From assembly GCA_002428995.1 (NCBI GenBank), contig DIYJ01000005.1, positions 32,074-96,073 on the forward strand: 64,000 bases of DNA. Reading direction: 5' to 3'. Below the pieces are notes generated by a model that ran no database searches, had not been told where the DNA came from, and saw nothing but the letters and a program-made list of their open reading frames with translations. Shown here one piece after another: positions 43,131-50,962 of the stretch; within the stretch, counting starts at the first letter, position 1, and each line of letters opens with the position of its first letter. This DNA comes from Flavobacteriales bacterium UBA6057. Its GTDB lineage: Bacteria > Bacteroidota > Bacteroidia > Flavobacteriales_G > Salibacteraceae. Made by a program: the position numbers and the translations under genes.

Positions 43131-43166
43131 TGAAACTGCTGTCATGATCATTGAAACCGCTGTCAT
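43131..43166. repeat. Two 15-base direct repeats, 21 bases apart
   Basis: TGAAACTGCTGTCAT (43131-43145) and TGAAACCGCTGTCAT (43152-43166) differ at one position and are spaced two helical turns apart. They sit in the 281-base gap between the hybrid-regulator stop and the duplicated T9SS gene start, on whose upstream side they could be a regulator-binding site. No other feature is evident in the gap. Confidence 0.55.
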
Positions 43167-43250
43167 TTCTTCGCAGGTGACGGGCCGTTAACCCGTAAAA
43201 AGCACGTCACGCATAAGCGCAATAAAAGCAAATGGAGACCTCTTCGCCTG

Positions 43251-46200
43251 CTATTCTTCGAGTTTCACACCCGTTTGCTTGCTTTTCCTGAAGGCAGAAG
43301 GAGTAAGTCCAAAAAGCGCTCTGAACGCCTTGTTGAAGGCCTGTGGACTGTTGAAGCCTGAACGCTCGCCAATGGATATGATGCTGGCTTCTGTTGTAAT
43401 GAGCATTTCAGAAGCCTTTGCCAGTCGATAGCTTTTGATGAACTGGCTCGCACTCTGCCCCGTGAGCGCCTTCAGCTTATTGTGCACGCTGTTACGGTTG
43501 AGTGCCAACTCAGCGCAAAATTCCGGGACACCAAACTCCCCGCGCTCATAGTTTGCTTCCACCACCTCGCTGGCACGCTTCAAAAAATCAGCGTCCAGTG
43601 GCGAGTAGTTCGATTCTGCCTGGATGAGCAAAGGGTTTTGGAAGAAGAGCTTCTGCAGGTGGCGCCTTTGCCTGAGCAAATTCCAAATGCGGGCACGAAG
43701 CTCATTGGCATCAAATGGCTTGCTGATGTAGTCGTCCGCATCTTCTTCAAAGCCCTGAACACGGTTCTCTGCATCGGCCAGAGCGGTGAGCAGCAGTATG
43801 GGAACGTGGCTGGTCTCAATGTTTGTTTTCAGAGCTTTCAGGAGTTCCATTCCGTTCACATTTGGCATCATTACATCACTTACGATAAGGTCAGGTTGAA
43901 GCTCTTTTGCCAGCTCTATTCCTCTCGCTCCGTCCTCCGCAAAGCTCAGCCGGAAGTCGTTCGCGAGCACATCTTCCAACAATGCTCGCATTTTGGCATT
44001 GTCTTCTACCACCAACACATGAGGCTGAGTGACCAGATCTGAGTTCTGCTTTTGACTCTGAAGCACATCCGATGCTTCCAGGGGCGTTGCTGCGCTTTGG
44101 ATAGAATGAGATGGTAAATCTTCACTGATCGTAGTCGGGAAATGAAGATGGAAAACGGTCTCATCCCCTTCGCTGCTGGCAACCTCGATTTCTCCACCGT
44201 GCAGTTCCACGATTTGCCGCGTAAGCGCCAGGCCAATTCCATGCCCGTTGTAGCGAATGTCATCTGCTCTGTAATACCGATCAAAAACACGCTGCTGCTC
44301 TTCTTCCGGAATCATCTTTCCGGTATTGGATACTCTAATGTGAATACGATCATCGATGTGCTCATCCGAATGGATGAGCAGCCTTACACGACCTCCCGCG
44401 GGAGTGTGGGAAGCAGCATTTTTAAGCAGATTATTAACCACCATGATGAGCCGGTGGCGATCGGCATGAATGCTGACGTTGCCCAAGCTGTGTTCCAACT
44501 CGAACTCAATCGACTTCCTCGCAAACACCGGATCAAAAGACGCCTTGACCTGTGAGCATAAAAGACTCAAACTGAAATCAGTCTTTTTGAGGATTGTGTG
44601 GCCAGACTCGATCTTCGACATTTCTAAGATTTCATCCACCATCTCCAGCAGTTCATCCGTATTGTTCAATACAGACCGAATCATCCCCTGATGCTTCACG
44701 TCAACAGATTTAAGATGCTGCTGAAGAGGAACTTGTATAAGTGTAAGCGGAGTTCGAAACTCATGAGAAACATTGGCCAGCAAGGCATTTTTTGCCCTGG
44801 CTAGTTCAGCCTGCTGCTCGGCCTTCACACTCTTCTTTTCTACCATCCATTTTTCACGTTGAATCTCCAGTTCTCGCTGTTGCTTCTTCCAGCGAAGGCG
44901 CTGATAAAACCAGTAAAAGACGCCCGCTGCCAATAGCAAACACACAATGAGAAGTGTGATGTAGAGCCTGCCCAGCGCAATTTCAGTGTTCTTCCGCTCC
45001 ATAAGCAGGTCCTTCAATTCCTTCTCTTGCTCAAGCTTTACAATGCCAGCTTCTGCTTCTGAAAGCTCGAACTCAGTCTTCAGCAGCTCGATGTTTTCTG
45101 AGGCTCGCGAACTTTGGAGGCTATCGTCAATTGCTTTGAGCACCACATGATAATCCAGGGCTTTTTCAAAGTGCTTCTGAGCGATGTGAGAGCGGTAGAG
45201 CAGTTCGTGGGCCAGTCGGCTTTTTTCATTGTAAGCCACGCCACCCGAGCGAGCGATGAACTCTTCCAATGCCGCTATGGCTTCTGTGTAGGCGCCTAAC
45301 TCATATTTCAACCTGCCTATGTAGAGTTGCAGCATATGTTCGCCTTTGGTGTTTTGCGTCTCCAATTCAGCCTGAAGCAATTCATAGTTCTCATTGGCGC
45401 TGAGCAAATCATTCACTTCAAGATGTATGGCCATGCGCTCACCATACAGGCGAGGCAAAATCGCAATCTGAACCTTCTTGAACAGTGCTACTGCTGTATC
45501 GAGGTACTGCAACGCTAACTCGTGATCTCCGCTCTGATGATACACCAGCCCAAGGCTTTCGCTGGTTTTAGCAATCATCTTCAGTCGAAGCCGGCCCGTA
45601 AGTTCTTCATCCACAAAGTCAAGTACCTCGAGAAACATGGACGCAGCTTTCTCAGTCTCGTTCGTTTGCCGATAGATATTGGCGAGCGAAGCTTTTGTGT
45701 AGTGCTCGTAATGCACATCCTCAAGGCGTCTGGCCACCTCCAGCGCTTCGATGTAGCTCTCTATTGCCAACGCAAAGTCACCACTCCTCTCATGCTCACC
45801 CCCTACCCATTTCACCGAAGTGTATTGGCCATGCAAGTTTTCGAGTGAGGCATACAATTCGAACCCTTGTTGCAAAGCTTCCAAACGCCCCTCCAGCTCT
45901 TCTCCTATAATCAGGAAGAACCCTTTGCGAAGACAGGCGTGTGCAAGCTCGTCTTTGCTTCCAAAAGCTTTGCAAAGCTCCATGTGCCTGGCATTGTAGT
46001 AGAGCGCAGAATCAATCAAATCAAGCGATGCATAGCTTTTACTCATGAACGAATAAAGCCGATGTTGAATGCTGCGGGTTCCCCAAGCCTGCGCCTTGTC
46101 CAGCAGCTTCGATAAAGAGCGAATACTACCTCTTGGATTAAACGCACCTGTCCTGATCTTTTCGAATTCACCACTCATGATCCAAAGCGCATTTCCGGCT

Positions 46201-46787
46201 TGATTGAAATAGAACTGAGAAGAATCGAGTAGATCCGGGTAATCCACACCTGCGAGCTGGCCCGCATCAATGCCATAAAACTGATCCCATACCATGCCGG
46301 TCAAGAGCGGATCTCCAAGCGCTTTGGCTTTTTGCATGGCTGCTTCCGCGCTTTTCAGACTTTCGGTTTGTGGCGCGTAGAAACTAAGGCACCAGATGTT
46401 GAGGATGCGACACAACAGCGCATCTTCGTCAAATCCGTGTTTCTCAAACCAGGGTATGCATGGCTCAAGGCTTTGCATGGCTTCGGTAAGGCGGGTATTA
46501 TGAGTCTGATACCTCGCAAGCTCATAACGTCCTTTCATACGCCCCCACTCAAAATCCAGCAGATCAGATGAGTGAATGGCCTTCCGGGTATAACTCAGCG
46601 CACTATCGAGCTGAATCTCGTGGTAGCAATCGGCCAGCAACAGCAGAACCCTGACATGCTCCTCATTCTCAAGCGATGCCAGCTCCAGCTTCAAGCTGTC
46701 AGCGTGGGATTGCTTGTAAAAAGCTTGTGCCGGTAAGTCAGAATAAAACAGCAGCGTACAAAGGGCAAACACAAAGGAATAGCGCAT
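43251..46787 (-). CDS. Hybrid two-component regulator: TPR sensor, histidine kinase, receiver, AraC-type HTH
   Basis: An 1178-residue one-protein signalling system. ATG 46787 gives a signal peptide (RYSFVFALCTLLFYSDLPAQ). Residues ~30-580 are helical TPR repeats (HYEHYTKASLANIYRQTNETEKAASMFLEVLDF; LGLVYHQSGDHELALQYLDTAVALFK), then a coiled coil and a membrane helix (IALGRLYITLLIVCLLLAAGVFYWFY). The HisKA domain has NVSHEFRTPLTL with His675, followed by the ATPase domain (VNNLLKNAASHTPAGGRV; YNGHGIGLALTRQIV). The receiver has phospho-acceptor Asp971 in LIVSDVMMPNVNG, and an AraC helix-turn-helix ends the protein (EFCAELALNRNSVHNKLKALTG; IGERSGFNSPQAFNKAFRALFGLTPSAFR). Unlike polysaccharide-utilisation HTCS proteins the sensor is TPR, not a propeller. 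Confidence 0.94.
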   Translation of the reverse strand: MRYSFVFALCTLLFYSDLPAQAFYKQSHADSLKLELASLENEEHVRVLLLLADCYHEIQLDSALSYTRKAIHSSDLLDFEWGRMKGRYELARYQTHNTRLTEAMQSLEPCIPWFEKHGFDEDALLCRILNIWCLSFYAPQTESLKSAEAAMQKAKALGDPLLTGMVWDQFYGIDAGQLAGVDYPDLLDSSQFYFNQAGNALWIMSGEFEKIRTGAFNPRGSIRSLSKLLDKAQAWGTRSIQHRLYSFMSKSYASLDLIDSALYYNARHMELCKAFGSKDELAHACLRKGFFLIIGEELEGRLEALQQGFELYASLENLHGQYTSVKWVGGEHERSGDFALAIESYIEALEVARRLEDVHYEHYTKASLANIYRQTNETEKAASMFLEVLDFVDEELTGRLRLKMIAKTSESLGLVYHQSGDHELALQYLDTAVALFKKVQIAILPRLYGERMAIHLEVNDLLSANENYELLQAELETQNTKGEHMLQLYIGRLKYELGAYTEAIAALEEFIARSGGVAYNEKSRLAHELLYRSHIAQKHFEKALDYHVVLKAIDDSLQSSRASENIELLKTEFELSEAEAGIVKLEQEKELKDLLMERKNTEIALGRLYITLLIVCLLLAAGVFYWFYQRLRWKKQQRELEIQREKWMVEKKSVKAEQQAELARAKNALLANVSHEFRTPLTLIQVPLQQHLKSVDVKHQGMIRSVLNNTDELLEMVDEILEMSKIESGHTILKKTDFSLSLLCSQVKASFDPVFARKSIEFELEHSLGNVSIHADRHRLIMVVNNLLKNAASHTPAGGRVRLLIHSDEHIDDRIHIRVSNTGKMIPEEEQQRVFDRYYRADDIRYNGHGIGLALTRQIVELHGGEIEVASSEGDETVFHLHFPTTISEDLPSHSIQSAATPLEASDVLQSQKQNSDLVTQPHVLVVEDNAKMRALLEDVLANDFRLSFAEDGARGIELAKELQPDLIVSDVMMPNVNGMELLKALKTNIETSHVPILLLTALADAENRVQGFEEDADDYISKPFDANELRARIWNLLRQRRHLQKLFFQNPLLIQAESNYSPLDADFLKRASEVVEANYERGEFGVPEFCAELALNRNSVHNKLKALTGQSASQFIKSYRLAKASEMLITTEASIISIGERSGFNSPQAFNKAFRALFGLTPSAFRKSKQTGVKLEE

Positions 46788-47021
46788 GGTCAACAGGTTG
46801 TAATGTTCAATCGAAGCCAAGGGTATACACAGATGTTCTCATACCCATAACTGTCACTTGGGCGAATATGACATATCCACCACTAGGAAGCACGTTCAAT
46901 TAAACCCGAACGTTTGGAAGCTCAACTGAAAGAGGAGGTCGCAGATCGAATAACTTACTTTATCAAGTCTGATATCAACATCCGCTTTGTCTGAGCGTTT
47001 CTCTTCCATCATATCCCAACT

Positions 47022-47678
47022 ATGGCTAAGAAAAAAGAGAAAGACCCACGACTGGCACTTGTAAAGCTTTACAAGGATTACCTCCTTACACATGGTGAAT
47101 TACCCGCTTCGCTGAAAGCCTTCATGGACTTCGGAAGTCTCAAGCTGGATGGCTTTAAGAAGCATTTCAACAGCCTCGAAGAACTGGAAGTAGCCTTGCT
47201 TCTGCTCTACTTCAAAAAGTCAGATGATGTGCTAAAATCAAGTTCTGACGCGGAAGAACTGACGAGCAAAGAGCGTCACCTGGCATTCCTCTATATTCTG
47301 GTAGAAACCGTGGGCGAAGACGAAATCTTCCTCCGTGAATTCCTGCATCAGAAGCGCAAGCAGCCTTCATTCATCCAAAAGTTCATGATGGCATTGAATG
47401 CGCAGGAGCTCACAGGCATGCATTCGGAAGGAAAGCTATCAGAAGTCTTTGAAAAGGTGAAGATCAATCCAAAGAAAACTGCGCTGACCAATCATGCGCT
47501 CGCGGTCATTTACTTCCTGCTGAAAGACAACAGCGAAGACAAGCAAGACACGGATGCATTCATCGAAAAGACTACGGATCTGTTGTTCAGACTTACAGAC
47601 ACCAGCACCTTGATGAGCATGTTTGACCTCGGCAAGTTCATGGCATCAAGAAAGCAATCTGTCTTTACCTGGGAATAA
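47022..47678 (+). CDS. TetR-like helical protein paired with a UbiB-type kinase
   Basis: A 218-residue all-helical cytoplasmic protein. The start (KDPRLALVKLYKDYLLTHGELPASLKAFMDFGSLKLDGFKKHFNSLEELEVALL) has the spacing of a TetR-type N-terminal domain, with SLKLDGFKKHFNSLEEL where the turn and recognition helix would be, and the remainder resembles TetR C-terminal helices. Several expected HTH residues are poorly kept, so DNA binding is uncertain. It starts the unit and lies five bases before an AarF/UbiB kinase gene, an arrangement I recall from other Flavobacteriia, so it may act as a partner or regulator of that kinase. Confidence 0.6.
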   Translation: MAKKKEKDPRLALVKLYKDYLLTHGELPASLKAFMDFGSLKLDGFKKHFNSLEELEVALLLLYFKKSDDVLKSSSDAEELTSKERHLAFLYILVETVGEDEIFLREFLHQKRKQPSFIQKFMMALNAQELTGMHSEGKLSEVFEKVKINPKKTALTNHALAVIYFLLKDNSEDKQDTDAFIEKTTDLLFRLTDTSTLMSMFDLGKFMASRKQSVFTWE

Positions 47679-47683
47679 CGAGG

Positions 47684-49012
47684 ATGGCAAAGGATCAGGA
47701 TAAAATTGCCGTTTCCAAGCTTGGGAGAGCAGGAAAACTGGCCAATGCAGGCGCCAAGATTGGAGCCAACTACATGAAACACTACGCGAAGAAATTGGTG
47801 AATGGTGAAAGCGATCGAAACGAACTGGACGAAGCCAACGCCAAGGATGCCTATCAGGCCTTCAGCGAACTGAAGGGCGGCCCTCTGAAAATGGCTCAGA
47901 TGCTGAGTTTGGGAGAGCAGTTGCTCCCCAAAGCGTACACTATGCAGTTTGCGCAAGCACAGAACAAGGTGACTCCACTCTCCTACCCGCTCATCCGAAA
48001 AACGTTCAAGAAAGAAGTCGGCAAAAGCCCGGATGAAGTATTTGACAGCTTCACAAAGCAAGCCGTAAACGCAGCCTCCATCGGGCAGGTTCACAAGGGA
48101 AAGATTGGTGATCAGTGGTATGCCATTAAGGTTCAGTATCCCGGAGTGGCCGACAGCCTGATGAGTGACCTCTCCATCGTAGCTCCGATGGCAACTCGCA
48201 TGTTCGGCCTCAAGAAATCGATGGTCGCTCCCTACCTCAAAGAGGTGGAAGAAAAGCTGATGGAGGAAACGGATTACAAGCACGAATTAGAGAGCTCTCT
48301 TCGCATCATCAAGGGATGCAAGGAACTGGAAAACGTGACCTTTCCAACGTTTGAACCCAAGCTTTCGGGAAAACGAGTGATCACCATGTCATGGATCGAT
48401 GGTTTAGGGCTTGCAGATTGGATTGCGACTGATCCCACGCAAGAGCAGCGCGACCTGATTGGGCAAACACTTTGGAATTTCTATCAATTCCAGATTCACG
48501 AGCTGCGGTTCATGCATGCAGATCCTCATCCCGGGAACTTCATTGTCACCGAGGACGAGAAGTTGGGCATCATCGATTTTGGCTGCATCAAGGAAATTCC
48601 AAAGGATTTCTATAAGTCATACATCAAGCTGATGGAGCATGGCCAGGAGTTGCATTCCACGGAGTTTGTGGAGGCTTTGACGGAATTGGACTTGTACAAT
48701 CCTGAGGCTGACCAAAAGGAACGCGACTTCATCCTTGGGCACTTCCGGGAGATGTTTGAACTGGTGGGCCGCCCCTTGTTCAGCGAGCGGTTCGACTTTT
48801 CGGACGACAGCTACTTCAAGGAGATTTACACCAAAGGAGAAGCTCTGAGCAAGAACTCGGAAATGAAGGGGCTTTCCGCACAGGGCTCGCGGCACTTCAT
48901 CTACTTCAACCGCACATATTTCGGACTCTACCAGCTGCTGAACCAGCTCCGGGCAGATGTGAAAACAGATGCTGTGATGTGGATGAAAAAGCGCTATCAG
49001 AAGTCGGCCTAA
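47684..49012 (+). CDS. AarF/ABC1/UbiB-family atypical kinase
   Basis: A 442-residue protein of the UbiB/Coq8 family, which supports ubiquinone/menaquinone or lipid handling through an atypical kinase fold. Key elements: the family-specific KxGQ helix appears as KMAQ (69-72, Ala for Gly); an Ala-rich nucleotide loop AASIGQVH (130-137); the ATP Lys in YAIKV (149); EETDYKHEL (194-202); the catalytic loop HADPHPGNF (278-286); and the metal-binding DFG (298-300). There is no C-terminal membrane helix, unlike E. coli UbiB. It follows the TetR-like gene by five bases and is likely co-translated with it. No quinone biosynthesis genes are nearby. Confidence 0.92.
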   Translation: MAKDQDKIAVSKLGRAGKLANAGAKIGANYMKHYAKKLVNGESDRNELDEANAKDAYQAFSELKGGPLKMAQMLSLGEQLLPKAYTMQFAQAQNKVTPLSYPLIRKTFKKEVGKSPDEVFDSFTKQAVNAASIGQVHKGKIGDQWYAIKVQYPGVADSLMSDLSIVAPMATRMFGLKKSMVAPYLKEVEEKLMEETDYKHELESSLRIIKGCKELENVTFPTFEPKLSGKRVITMSWIDGLGLADWIATDPTQEQRDLIGQTLWNFYQFQIHELRFMHADPHPGNFIVTEDEKLGIIDFGCIKEIPKDFYKSYIKLMEHGQELHSTEFVEALTELDLYNPEADQKERDFILGHFREMFELVGRPLFSERFDFSDDSYFKEIYTKGEALSKNSEMKGLSAQGSRHFIYFNRTYFGLYQLLNQLRADVKTDAVMWMKKRYQKSA

Positions 49013-49042
49013 AGGTTTCACTCAGGAAGATATCTTAGCGAT

Positions 49043-49711
49043 GTGAAGCTCCCCCGCTCCATTGCTGATGTCGATTGGCATCGCCTTGCTCAGGCACTTG
49101 CATTCTCGGTTATGTTGTTTCAGTGTGCTACGCTGGCCAATGTGGACTATTACACTGGTGTAGGACAAAGGGACTTGGTTCGCTTTCTCACCGTTCTGTT
49201 TGCTATTCCTTCCATTGTTGGCGCTGCGCTACCGGTCTTTAAGGGACGAGAGATGGTATACAACTATGCGGCCTTATTGCTGCTTGTGATGGGTTCACTA
49301 GCGCTGCCCATGGGTTACTGGTTTTATGCTGACAGCCCAAACGAGGACAGTCAGTGGATCGCTCGCGCTTATACCGGATTGATTCTCACCCATTGCTGGG
49401 TATTTGCCAGCGTAGTGCTGAACCTTATTCAGGTTCGCTCTCTGTTTGTCATCCATGCCGTTTTGTTTTTAATGCTGTTCGGCCTGGCCATAAGCTCCAC
49501 CGGTCGCGCCATTGCCACCGGTTTGTCTCATCACGAAGACACACTCTACGTGGTGACCTACCATGATGCAGCGCGAAAGCAGATTGACCAGGAATTCAAA
49601 AAATACAAGTACCGAACCTACGGCACAGCAAAAGCCTACTATCCAGATGGGCAGCTGAAAAGCATCACTTACTACAACGAAGAAGGAAACCGAGATAGCA
49701 GCTTCTCCTAA
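49043..49711 (+). CDS. Membrane protein with MORN-like end (probably 5' part of a split gene)
   Basis: A 222-residue protein with five or so membrane helices (ALAFSVMLFQCATLANV; FLTVLFAIPSIVGAALPVF; YAALLLLVMGSLALPMGYWF; GLILTHCWVFASVVLNLI; LFVIHAVLFLMLFGLAI). The soluble tail begins one MORN-like unit (AKAYYPDGQLKSITYYNEEGN). The start is GTG 49043, with a near-consensus -7 box (TATCTTAG) five bases upstream. A TAA at 49709 ends it, but the same frame stays open to 50137 and continues with more MORN-like units, so this may be one gene broken by a nonsense change. It follows the UbiB-type kinase by 30 bases. Confidence 0.6.
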   Translation: MKLPRSIADVDWHRLAQALAFSVMLFQCATLANVDYYTGVGQRDLVRFLTVLFAIPSIVGAALPVFKGREMVYNYAALLLLVMGSLALPMGYWFYADSPNEDSQWIARAYTGLILTHCWVFASVVLNLIQVRSLFVIHAVLFLMLFGLAISSTGRAIATGLSHHEDTLYVVTYHDAARKQIDQEFKKYKYRTYGTAKAYYPDGQLKSITYYNEEGNRDSSFS

Positions 49712-49750
49712 ACGCAGGATGGTTTATTGCAGTCTAAGATCACGCTGGTC

Positions 49751-50137
49751 ATGAAACCATGGTCTGAAGAACTGATTCGGGAGCATCTGATGTATGACGG
49801 CATGGGTCGACCAACCGCTCGCAGACACTACAACAAGAGAGCCGTCCAGCACGGAGACTGGCTTCAGTATTACCGCAACGGCTTCGCGAAGGTCTCCGGT
49901 CAGTACCGAAACGGTGAAATCACAGGAGATTGGTTTTTGTACGCCAGCACCCATGGTGGCGTGGTAGACAGCATTGTGAACGCGAGCCCCAAAGACAAAA
50001 CGAGGATTGAAGGTTGGCACCGGATTCAAGGATTGATAGATTCAACCGTCTTCGAGCGCTGTGTTCCAGTAAGGATAGATCAAAGGCTTGGCGGAACGAT
50101 GGAGCACTTACCGAATTGGAATTGTCCGGGTGACTAG
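49751..50137 (+). CDS. MORN-repeat-like protein (probably 3' part of a split gene)
   Basis: It is in the same reading frame as the preceding membrane protein gene, directly after its TAA stop. The frame from 49712 encodes TQDGLLQSKITLVMKPW before the first ATG at 49751; a TTG at 49727 is another possible start. It shows MORN/toxin-antitoxin-like repeats: HLMYDGMGRPTARRHYNKR, GDWLQYYRNGFAKVSGQYRNGEITGDWFLY. It has no signal peptide or membrane helix of its own, and its repeats continue the unit begun before the stop. A single ancestral gene 49043-50137 is the simplest reading; a separate small cytoplasmic protein is the alternative. Confidence 0.5.
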   Translation: MKPWSEELIREHLMYDGMGRPTARRHYNKRAVQHGDWLQYYRNGFAKVSGQYRNGEITGDWFLYASTHGGVVDSIVNASPKDKTRIEGWHRIQGLIDSTVFERCVPVRIDQRLGGTMEHLPNWNCPGD

Positions 50138-50170
50138 CTATTGGTCGCAAGCTGTCAGCTATCAGCTTGG
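50136..50170. repeat. Heptamer repeat, AGCTATC/AGCTGTC type
   Basis: Units AGCTATT, GGTCGCA, AGCTGTC, AGCTATC and AGCTTGG follow in 7-base register directly after the TAG of the MORN-like frame. It is a third heptamer family, seen only here in the window, and short enough that chance cannot be excluded. Confidence 0.5.
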
Positions 50171-50252
50171 GTGGGCTTTGATTTTAAGCGGTTCTCTTTG
50201 AATTTAAACTCGGTTAACCAGGCTAGCGGGCATGGCACCCAGACTATTGCCA

Positions 50253-50335
50253 TTGAGGTTGAGATTGAGATTGAAGTTTAAACACCCTCCTCAATCAACT
50301 TTGATCCTTGATCCTTGATCCTTGATCCTTCATCC
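50253..50335. repeat. Hexamer and heptamer tandem repeats at the msrA-like 3' end
   Basis: Four 6-base units (TTGAGG, TTGAGA, TTGAGA, TTGAAG; 50253-50276) are followed after 24 bases by five 7-base units, four exact TTGATCC and one TTCATCC (50301-50335). The heptamers lie inside the last codons of the minus-strand MsrA-like gene and encode its KDQGSRIKDQS tail. Confidence 0.88.
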
Positions 50336-50810
50336 TCCCCCCATGCTCTTCCATCAACTTCTTCAGCTTTGGCTCAATGTAGCGCTTGCAGAAGGCTTTT
50401 TCAGGATTCTTCCGGTAGTAGCTCAGAAACTCTTCGGTGTTGATGCGGAACTCCGCAAATGTCAGAACACGCGTGATCAATTCTTCATCAAAATTCGCCT
50501 GAAGCATGCTCAGCGACTCCCTGGCTTGTTCTAACTGGGAATCATCAAATGCATAAATCGCGGAGCGGTACTTCCCTCGCATGGAATGGTTGGAGGTGGA
50601 CGCATGTGTCAACAAGTGAATTTCGATCAGGGTGTGTTGCGAGATCTTGTCAACATCAAAATGCACCACCACAGCTTCAGAGAACGCGGCATGTTCACCC
50701 TCCGAAGCAATCCACCCCTGCTCCACATGGTGCACACCTTTCAGCGCATCAAACACCGCCTCGGTACACCAATGACACCCGCCACCAAATCCAATCTTAC
50801 TCACCGCCAT
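50295..50810 (-). CDS. Divergent MsrA-like protein (peptide methionine sulfoxide reductase family)
   Basis: From ATG 50810 the protein has 171 residues (the frame opens at a TTG ten codons earlier). FGGGCHWCTEAVF near the start is the MsrA active-site motif, with the attacking Cys at 12. KYRSAIYAFDDSQ and YYRKNPEKAFCKRYIEPKLKKL are also MsrA-like. Several usual landmarks are altered: the YHQ signature before YxxKNP is missing (EEFLSYYRKNP), and the VGTQYRS segment reads MRGKYRS. It may therefore reduce a different sulfoxide or have another thiol function. The last ~11 residues (MKDQGSRIKDQS) come from heptamer repeats. It lies downstream of a haem lipoprotein gene on the same strand, separated by a repeat hairpin. 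Confidence 0.78.
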   Translation of the reverse strand: MAVSKIGFGGGCHWCTEAVFDALKGVHHVEQGWIASEGEHAAFSEAVVVHFDVDKISQHTLIEIHLLTHASTSNHSMRGKYRSAIYAFDDSQLEQARESLSMLQANFDEELITRVLTFAEFRINTEEFLSYYRKNPEKAFCKRYIEPKLKKLMEEHGGRMKDQGSRIKDQS

Positions 50811-50837
50811 CCCAGCGAAATTAGGTGAGAGTTTGTT

Positions 50838-50960
50838 CAATCAGATGATGAGTTGATTAGATGATCAGATGATGGGCTTGAAGTGTACCCCCACCCAAAC
50901 ATCACCTAATCTCCCGATCATCTAATTGTCTGATTATCTAATTACCTAATCAACTAATTG
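50838..50960. repeat. 8-base tandem repeat array in two opposed arms
   Basis: Arm 1 (50838-50877) has units CAATCAGA, TGATGAGT, TGATTAGA, TGATCAGA, TGATGGGC. Arm 2 (50899-50960) has complementary-type units CCTAATCT, CCCGATCA, TCTAATTG, TCTGATTA, TCTAATTA, CCTAATCA, ACTAATTG. They can pair into a long imperfect hairpin around ~21 bases. The array fills the gap between two minus-strand genes and ends two bases before the cytochrome-like stop codon. Confidence 0.88.
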
Positions 50961-50962
50961 CT

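Noticed and set aside
47510..48283. A 257-residue minus-strand frame over the UbiB-type kinase start
   Set aside because: It is antisense to the KMAQ and AASIGQVH motifs, which are clearly coding on the plus strand.
50301..50335. Phase-variable contingency locus in the MsrA-like gene
   Set aside because: Seven-base units would shift frame, but they lie in the last codons only, so changes would alter a tail rather than switch the gene. Kept as a repeat finding instead.
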